DNA of 64,000 nt. Source: Motacilla alba alba. Taxonomy: Eukaryota > Chordata > Aves > Passeriformes > Motacillidae. Below are positions 10,385 through 64,000 of the stretch, piece by piece. The position numbers and the translations under genes are program-made. Positions within the stretch are counted from its first letter, which is position 1. Each line of letters starts with the position of its first letter. The notes under the pieces are model-generated. The model did no database searches. It saw nothing but the letters and a program-made list of their open reading frames with translations, and was not told the origin of the DNA. The stretch spans positions 16,426,149 through 16,490,148 of the forward strand of contig NC_052027.1 in the NCBI RefSeq assembly GCF_015832195.1, given 5' to 3'.

Positions 10385-11060
10385 GCGAACGTGGCGATTG
10401 TCCCCGTTCCTTCCCCGAGGAGCCATCGCGGGAAGGGCCGGCGGTGCCACCGCGCGGGCGCGCTGCGGTACCAGCCCGGAGCCGGAGCCGCCGCGGCCGC
10501 CGCAGCCTCATTTCCCCCCTCTGTCAGGGCCGCTTACCCCAATAAATTAATATCGTGCCTTAAATCACCGCCCTAGATCACCTTAAAACCACCGCGGGGG
10601 TTGTTCCCCACCAGGGTTGTCCAGGGGAGCCCGAGCAGTGGAACCTGAACACGAGGCAGCTCCCGCTCCCCGCTCGGGCCCGGCCCGCTCCGGGCCGTTG
10701 TCGGGCTCGGGCCGGTCCCGCCGCCGGCAGCCCGGCGCGGCTCGGGGCGGGAAGGCGGCGCGCACCTGCCCGGGGCGGCGGGGCGGACCCAGGCAGAGCC
10801 CGCCTTCCCCGAGCCGCTCCGGGAAGCCTCGGCTGGGGCCGCGCCGCCACAGGCAGGTAATCGAGCTCCGGCGTGGAGCTGCCCCCGCCCGGCTCCCGCC
10901 GCCGCCACCCCCGGCTCTCCCGGCTTCGCCTCAGGGCTTTCCCGCCCTCCGCCGCCGCCTCAGCGCGGGGGGCTGAGCGAGCGGCCCCTCTGCTCGTGGT
11001 AACGGGGCTGCTGGCACCGGGACCCGCCCCGGGGATCCCCCTCAAGTCCCCAGCGGGACC
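10385..11060. promoter_or_regulatory. MAPKAPK3: CpG island 2, candidate MAPKAPK3 promoter and noncoding first exon
   Basis: A dense GC-rich, CpG-rich block lies about 0.7 kb upstream of the first coding exon. A plausible plus-strand 5' splice site, CAG|GTAATC, has its exon end at 10856, and another, CAG|GTATTC, ends at 11216 just past the island. Either could splice to the acceptor at 11615/11616. No consensus TATA box is seen, which fits a CpG-type housekeeping promoter. Overlapping open frames on both strands (up to 172 codons on the minus strand) reflect the low stop frequency of GC-rich sequence. The promoter role is inferred from composition and position. Confidence 0.55.
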
Positions 11061-11615
11061 CTCTCGGCTTTGGGAGCCACGCCTCGGCATCTCCACGGAC
11101 TTCAGTTTTTGGGAGGTTTGGTGGTCCCTGCCCCCAGCATGTGGACCCAGGCAATTAAAGCACAGTCCCAGGGTTCGGTGCCTGCCCAGGCAGTGCCACT
11201 CTGGGGTTCAGTGCAGGTATTCGTGGTTCTCTTGCGTAATTTGGGAGTGTCGGGATGAAGCAGGGGACCATTGTGAGGATTTCTACATAAAACATTGAGG
11301 CAACAAGTGGTTGATGAGGGTTTGTGAGCTCGAAGCTCTGTTCTGTTGTACAGAGCTTAGCTGTGGTGTTACTCCAAGACTCAGCAGTTACTCAGTTACT
11401 TTTTGTTGCAGTAAAAGCAGTGATTTATACCTGCAGACTAAGAGCTGTGTGTACTGGAAGTGGGGTTACAGGTCTGTAAAGCTCAAGTGTGCTTTCCTGA
11501 GGTGACCCTTCACTTCTGTTCTCTCTGGCACCTGGTCATCTTGTTAAGAGAAAAGCGGTGAGATGGGACAATTAGTTGACATCAATTTCTAACACTTGTT
11601 TACATTTTTACTCAG

Positions 11616-57737
<46,122 letters not shown>

Positions 57738-59280
57738 GGGCAGAAGCCAAGAGGGACCTGTGGGTGGAGGGTGAAAGTTAAACAGAGCAATTTCAAATCA
57801 TGTGATCGCCTCAGACCACGCCACAAAGGCAATGAGACCGTGAAGATGCTATCCTGCAGAGAGGGAACAGTGTGATAACATTTTGGTAGCTTGAATCAGG
57901 GCTTTGCTTTTCAAGACTAATGGATCTGATGTGATTCTGTTGCATATTGCAAGGGAAGGTACAGTAATGCCAGGAATGTTACAGGTTTTTGGTTTGGTTT
58001 TAGCTGTGTAGGACAAGAGGAGAGAACAGGAGGCAGTCTCAGCACATTAATGCACTGAGGCTTTAACAGCCATCTACAAGAGTAACTTCTGCTGCTGTTT
58101 TAAACTGGGGAATAGGAAAGTGCCAAGTGTTCTGCTAAGAGTGTTTTAGTAGTTTAGTAGAATTGGTAATAGTCTATATATTTCCAAACTTACCTCCTGT
58201 AGTTACAGAACATCACCTAAACTGTAAACAGTTATTCTTGTTACAGGAAAAAACATCCATGCATTTCCATTTCCATAAAGTCTTCTGTGTAGTCTCATGT
58301 GAAGATTTGAGTTTGTCATGGATTCCCATTTGATAACATAAATTTTCTGAGCTGTAGCCACTGTGTTGTATCTTTGCCACTGTCAGACCCCTCTCTTGTA
58401 ATATTTTCAGTTTAACTGGTACTTTATGTGAAGAGTTTCAGTCAGGATTTAAGTAGTTGAAAGCATCCTGCAGAGAATATTGCTGTTCTCCTTGGATCCA
58501 CAACCTCCAGGGCGTGCAGCTGGATGTGCAAGGGAATGCTGTAGAAGAGAAACTTCTGAAATCCGGGGAAGAAGTGGCAAATGCATGTTCTCTGAATGGA
58601 CCCTGGAATCGGCCAGCATCCCTTCTGGTAATTATTTCCAGATCCTGTGCCTAAGATGTGCTGATCACAGCAAATTGTGGGATGCTGGGGTTGGTTTGTT
58701 GCCTGGGGTCAGGAGCGGGGAGGATGGTACTTTATTAATGGTGATTTGGTGGTGTTTCAGGATCCAAAGATTTTTGCTGCTTAAGGAAGATTACTTTTAA
58801 GTACATCCACCCATTGTTTTTTTCCTATTTTAATTCTTCTTATTTCATGGGAACCTGGCCTTGGTTTGCTGGTATGTTTTATTTTGTGATGAAAATATTT
58901 TCTCTCACTGTATTTTGGGGTTTGGCTTTATTTTTAGTTTAGGCGAAGCAAATATTTGTGAAAGTGTTATCAGAGTCTGGGATGAATATGATGTGCTTCC
59001 AGTGGTGCAGCCAAATACACCTTTGAGGCAGGCACACAGTAGTGCTGTGTTAATAGGCTTGCAAGAGTGTAAAAAGACAAAAAGGAAAACAGGGCTCCAG
59101 AGCGGATCTGAACTGTCAGATCAGAGTGACACACAGCAAAGCTCAGCTCCAGGCTTTGGACCTTGTCTGGGGAGCCCAGTTCCCATCTTCAGAGTGGTGA
59201 ATGAGACCTCACTTCTCCTTTGTGAACCGGTCCTAGGGTTTTGTAACATGATTTATTAAAATCAGTTTTTAACATTCCTT
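57738..59280 (+). other. MAPKAPK3: MAPKAPK3 3' UTR (end estimated)
   Basis: Sequence after the TGA has no further splice-bounded frame. The first good poly(A) signal I find is ATTAAA at 59255-59260, followed about 35 bases later by a T/GT-rich stretch (TGTTTTTGTTGAGTTGTTG), so cleavage near 59275-59285 is likely. A later ATTAAA at about 60054 is an alternative. AU-rich ATTTA motifs are sparse. Confidence 0.55.
59255..59260 (+). terminator. MAPKAPK3: Likely MAPKAPK3 poly(A) signal ATTAAA
   Basis: ATTAAA is the commonest variant of AATAAA. A U/GU-rich downstream element lies at about 59297-59320. No AATAAA occurs between the stop codon and this point. The resulting 3' UTR would be about 1.5 kb. 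Confidence 0.5.
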
Positions 59281-62200
59281 CCTCCTGTCATCCCTGTTTT
59301 TGTTGAGTTGTTGCAGAGTTTGCATTGCTTTGCAAGATACATGGTGTTGAAGGTGACAGGGAAGGGGAGAAGGAAGGTTTCCATGATGTCCACACATTCA
59401 AAGGCTGCCCAACTTTGAACATTTTATAAGATCACAAGGTTTTGGTTTTAAATATCAATCTCTGTAAAGTCGTGTTTATAAATTATTTCATGTTTCAGGT
59501 ATCCGTGATTATAGCACGTCCTGTATGTTTTTGTTTTGCCATATTACTCCAACGAATTATGCAAATATTATTCACTACCTGCAAATGAAGAGTTGTGATG
59601 TGTTCAGGATGCAACAGTTGGAATTAGAGCCAGATCCAAGTTTCTGTCCCTTTATGTAATTTTTTTGAGGGAGGTATGTACATTATTGCTGCCATTTCAT
59701 CTCTGTGCCCCATCAGGGTGATGGATGTTCCCAGTGTACCGTGCTCTGTCCTGTCTGCCTCAGGGACAGTGCCACTGAAACTGTTGCAAACCAACTTTTT
59801 TTCCTCTGCCTTGGCCAAGGTTTGAGCTGGAGTTCTCAGTTCCCACCCGGTACCTCCTGACTTGTCAGTTCAGTGTGGAGCTCAAAGATGTGTCTGTTCC
59901 TGGGAGGTTTTCTGAAAAAACCTGTAAAACACACCTGGGCCTGATTCCTCCCTGTGGAGTTCCAGTACTTACTGCAGATCAGAAGCTGGAACTGAGGCAC
60001 CTGGCACAGCACCTTCAGCTTTCTGTCCCTGTGTAGCAGGACAATCCCATCTCATTAAACTCAGACTAACAGTTCTTGCCTTCTGCCCTGCAGCAACAGC
60101 ACCCAGGAATGCTGTAAGGCCCTGCAGAAACCAGAGGAGGGCCTCAAAATGGCAGACATGGAAATGTATGCAAGTATTGGACAGAAGGGTTTGTGTTTAT
60201 TGCACAGAGGGAAGGAGGAGACTCCTTTCCTTCCCTTGGGAGCTGGGAAACAGCTGCCTCAAACTGCTGCCCTGCTCCAGGCTCTGCTGCCTTCTGCAGC
60301 CCAGTGGAGCAGGACAGCTTGTGTTTTACCTGACTCTGTGTCACCTGGAGCTGGGAGGGGCTGCCAGGGACCAGGTTTGGGGTGCAGGCATTTCCCCAGC
60401 AGGGCCTGTGTGCTCCATGGAGATGGGGGGATGTACAGAGCATCCGACGGACTTGGCCCTGCCACACCACCTGTCCCCTGCCCTGCTGGCTCTGAGAGCT
60501 CCCCAAAACCAACCTGCCCTCAGCTCCCCAAATCTGAACCTGCCATCAGCTCCCCACACCCTGCAGTATCTCAGGCCCTGCTCTGGTGCATGGCTCTGCA
60601 GAAGGTGGTGTCCCTCTGGCTGCCAGCAAGGCTCTGGGGAGGACCCTCCTCCTCCCTGCATTCACACACGTTATAAAGAGCTCTGGTGAGCTCTGGTGTT
60701 TGGCCTCTTCCTCCAGCCTTGTCATATAATAGGCTTTTTAGAACCTGCTGCTCAGGATCCAAATTTATAGCCTGTTTTTAGAAAGGATAGGCTATTACAG
60801 AACTGATTATGCATTTGCATATTCATCAGCCATATAGAGGAGGTAAAGAGCTGGGAAGGGCAGAAGAAATGAATGGTCAATAGAGAAGGCTTCAAGGAGA
60901 ACACAGATTAAAAGGTCTATTTATTTTTTTACAGCAGAAGCTAAAAAAAGGACTGTGCACAATTCCCCACCCCCATCCCTTTTCACAGCGATTGCTCATG
61001 GGCCGCTGCCTCCCCTTGTGTTTCTCTGCGCTGTGCTCCTCACACGTGGTCCATGGGCTCTCACCAGGGCTCTTGCTCTGATCCACACACAATCGTGTAC
61101 TCAGGCACGCAGGAAATTCCCTCCCTCACTTTCCCAGCTTTTGCACTACACCCTTTCTTACCTCTTTGACCATATGTGCCACGCGGTGAACCTGGGTTTG
61201 ACGTGCTACAATTAAGAACTCACATTAATGAAAGCTCTTGGCCTAATTCTGTGTTTTTCTATTTGTCACAACCCAGCATGCAGTCCTGGGATTGCTTTTC
61301 TGTCTTAACACTTCACTGCCTTGAGTCTGGAGGCCCAATTACATAAGTGCTTCTGACTTGTCTGACATGAGGGATAATGAGATGCTAGATACTCAGTTTG
61401 ATCTAATTTCCCTGTCCTCTTTTCAATTCACACTTTATTTGGCCCATGTTTAGACAGAGGTGCTTTTGAGAAGAGGAAGGTTTAGTGAGGAGGAGAGAGC
61501 CAAAGGTTTTAATTACTTGCAGGGAATCATGAGCACTTGTGCTGTTCTAGACCTGTGGTCCGGGTGGGGAGGAGGTGTTAATGTGTGCTCAGCTGCTCTG
61601 ATGTGTTCTGCTGCTTAGCCCAAGGATGGAGCCAGCTCAGCTAACAAACCTCAGGGACAAAGAGAAGGAAGCAAGCAGGGAATGACTTCACATACAGGAG
61701 AACTCATTTTTTTTTCTAAGATTAAATGTTTTGGGGACTTTTATTGTGGAAATATCAGAATTTTCTTTTTTTTTAGGTTCCAGTATTTCCCCTCTTCACC
61801 CAGCTGTTCTGAATAATGGAGCTGGCAAAGCTGGGAATGGACATGGTTAATTCTCTTTTAGAGAGCCTAAAAATGATGAAGGCAATGAAGCAAACTTGAG
61901 AGGCAGAGAACACACTGAGAACACACTCAAAACAAAAAAATCTTGCTAAAAATTCTTGCAAGCCATCAGGCAAGTCCTCATCTCCGTACTGAAATGTAGC
62001 TCACCTGTGGAAAATAGAGGTTAGAGCAAATCTAGGTAATAACATTTGCTGAGGAAATGTTTCCCTGAAATCTTTGCACCAGGTAAGAAAATTCTTTTTG
62101 AGAATTAAGTCCAGCTTTAAAATAGGATTATTTATTTTCAGTTTGTGTGGTTAGAGGAATTTAATGGAGCAAAGGGAGCAGAAATGGGGGATGATATGTT

Positions 62201-64000
62201 GTGTTGAAGAATAAGATAAGAAATGTCTGCTGTTGTATTCTACTCCAACTTACTTTTTTACTGCAAGTGCTACCTCTGTGCAGACATAGCAGATAGATTC
62301 AACTCTTTATTAGTCTTTTTTAGCACTGGAGAAGGAGGATGTTGCTGCACTCTAGGGAAATGTGGAAGATAACCCTGTGACTGTAGATGAACATCTATTC
62401 TGGTAAATCTGTAAATGATGCCTAGCATTAAATTTATTTTTAAATTTCCTGCCTCATGAATCTGCCAGATGCCAAAGTCTCACAGGTCTGCTCTAACCGC
62501 ATGAAGGCACAGAGGCATCACTGTCAGTGGCTTTCCTCCTGCAGTTTGGGACCACAAGAAGAAGCAGTTGCTGAAATGTACTGCAGTGGTTTTAGTTTCC
62601 AGGAGCCAAAAGAGGAAAAAGGTGTCTTTCAAATAGCTGGAGATGATGGAGAGGGCCAGGCTCTCTTTTATCAGAGGAGGGGTATCCTGAAGGTATCTTG
62701 GCCTCGAGTTCAGTTCCCAGAGCTGCTGATAACAACCATGTTTTAGCTCTGTGGGGCTGCAGGCCCTGGGGAAATCTCTGCTGCTTTGACACTGTGCTGG
62801 AGGCTTTCCCACTGTGAGCCAGAGAAATGCACTCCTTGGGCCAGGGTTGCAAACCATGGAGAATTCTTGGGGCCACACTGAAGCTGAATAATGCCAAAAA
62901 GGAGGAGCTGCACTGTTTGCTTCCATGTTTGGCTTCTGAGTGTGTCTGTTGAATTTTCCTGCCTCCAAGGTCCATCCCAGTGCTGCCCCTGTGGCAGCTG
63001 TTTCTTCATTTGTTAACAGGGAGCACAAATGCTTCTTTTGGGGACTGCATTTCTTTCTCTGAATTTCAGAGCTGGAATGAAACTCTTAAACAGCATGGTT
63101 ATTTTGTCTAATGTGTTCTCCCCAAACTTCCAGGCTAATCCATTTGGGAAACATGGAAGATGTTCCCAAGAGACTTCTTATTGCCTAGCTACTGAAGCAC
63201 CTGCTAAAACTGAGCTCTTTTAAAAACTGAAAATTATTTAAATGTGAAAAAGAGTGGGTTGATCGGGAAAAAAACCTTCTCAAAAGACTAAAATTAGAAT
63301 GGAATGTGTTAGAAGAGAAATGGGGAAACTGGTGGGGGAGGAGAGGACTAAGGGTTTTTTTTAAATAAAAATGCTACTGCTTGAGTAATGATCAAGGAAA
63401 TGCTGGTTAGGATATTAGCTGCTGCTCCAACCCAGAGCAGTTCCTGGATTCAGAAATAATTATGTTTTCCTAAAGATAGATCTACAGTACAGACTCCAGG
63501 GTTTTTTTCTGAGTTAGTCTAAAGCAAGGATCAGCTTGATGTTTATAAATGAAACTTTGGAGTAAATGCTGGTAGTGAACCAAATAAATAGAGCTTCTTT
63601 TTTTTTTAGAGCAACTAATAACTGAATAAATAATCTTTGCAGATTAACTTCTGCTCTCGTAAAGTTGCCTGAGTAAGCTGCTTGCAGGAAGCTTGCAAGG
63701 TGAAGCTACCTTTCATTTTTGCTTTTGGAATTTTGCATTTCTGTCTTGCACTTTACCACTGCATGTTTGACTTTTGTCTGGAATAAAATTCTAATTAGTT
63801 GTCCCAAGGCTACCATTCCATGATGCAAGGTTTTTTTCTCTTTCTTGACTCAATTGCAGTTTTACCACCACTTCTTTTTTTTTCTGAACTCTTTGTGGTG
63901 TAAAGGATTGGAAGAGTTTCAAGGAATCCCGTTACCTGTCAGGAAGCAAAAACGTCATTGTCTGTAAAATGGAAAGGAGGAAGGTTCTAAGCAATGGCTA
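59281..64000. other. Intergenic region downstream of MAPKAPK3
   Basis: No exon, RNA gene or CpG island is recognisable here. A GC-richer patch at about 60.2-60.7 kb is open in several frames and contains an imperfect triplication of a roughly 24-30 base CAGCTCCCCA-type unit near 60495-60560. A minus-strand frame of 182 codons at 62480-63028 resembles nothing known. In mammals DOCK3 follows MAPKAPK3 on the same strand, but no DOCK3 exon is seen. Confidence 0.6.
60490..60562 (+). repeat. Imperfect short tandem repeat (CAGCTCCCCA-type unit)
   Basis: Three diverged copies of a unit with the pattern AGCTCCCCAAA/ACC followed by AACCTGCC(C/A)TC occur in tandem. The unit is about 24-30 bases long. 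It sits in a GC-rich stretch and explains part of the apparent open frames there. Confidence 0.5.

Noticed and set aside
10578..11096. A 172-codon minus-strand frame in CpG island 2
   Set aside because: It has the same GC-driven openness on both strands, with low-complexity Pro/Arg/Gly composition.
60144..60689. Overlapping 175-, 173- and 122-codon frames downstream of MAPKAPK3
   Set aside because: Simultaneous openness in several phases in GC-rich, partly repetitive sequence argues against coding, and no DOCK3 similarity was found.
62480..63028. A 182-codon minus-strand frame as a novel gene
   Set aside because: There is no recognisable domain, it has overlapping alternative frames, and no promoter features lie nearby.

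Overview
The window is vertebrate nuclear DNA, almost certainly from a bird and probably a songbird. Coding sequence sits in short exons with GT-AG introns. The interspersed repeats are avian: CR1 LINE 3' ends at about 16.13-16.26 kb and 26.79-27.15 kb, and a tRNA-Ile-derived SINE with a CR1-like tail at 58-190 that resembles TguSINE1 of zebra finch. The species call is inference.

Layout. At the left edge lies the 5' end of CISH (cytokine-inducible SH2 protein, a STAT5 feedback inhibitor) on the minus strand. Its tiny first coding exon (MILCVQ plus two bases) is at 2756-2775, most of its first intron runs to base 1, and its SH2 and SOCS-box exons lie outside the window. Just upstream is a promoter region with a CpG island (about 3.47-3.96 kb) and five TTCNNNGAA sites in under 300 bp, the expected signature of a STAT5-driven CISH promoter. 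A second CpG island lies at about 10.39-11.06 kb.

The main gene is MAPKAPK3 (MK3), plus strand, with the complete coding sequence in ten exons from 11741 to 57737. The joined exons encode 386 residues (human MK3 has 382). All nine introns are GT-AG and all phases close. The first coding exon is separated from the rest by an intron of about 32.9 kb; the other nine coding exons lie in the last 13 kb of the gene. The 5' noncoding exon or exons cannot be fixed from sequence alone; both CpG islands are candidates. The 3' UTR probably ends shortly after an ATTAAA at 59255.

From about 59.3 kb to 64 kb I see no gene. Human synteny (CISH and MAPKAPK3 head to head, then DOCK3) would make this the spacer before DOCK3, but no DOCK3 exon is visible.

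The long introns hold degraded CR1, one probable LTR fragment, simple-sequence tracts and a few GC-rich patches that may be regulatory. The two genes link cytokine-STAT feedback (CISH) with p38 stress signalling (MK3). They are divergently arranged and may share promoter DNA. I found no novel protein system. The most useful observations are the clustered STAT5 motifs, the possible truncated MK3 isoform read through from exon 9, and the avian MK3 N-terminus.
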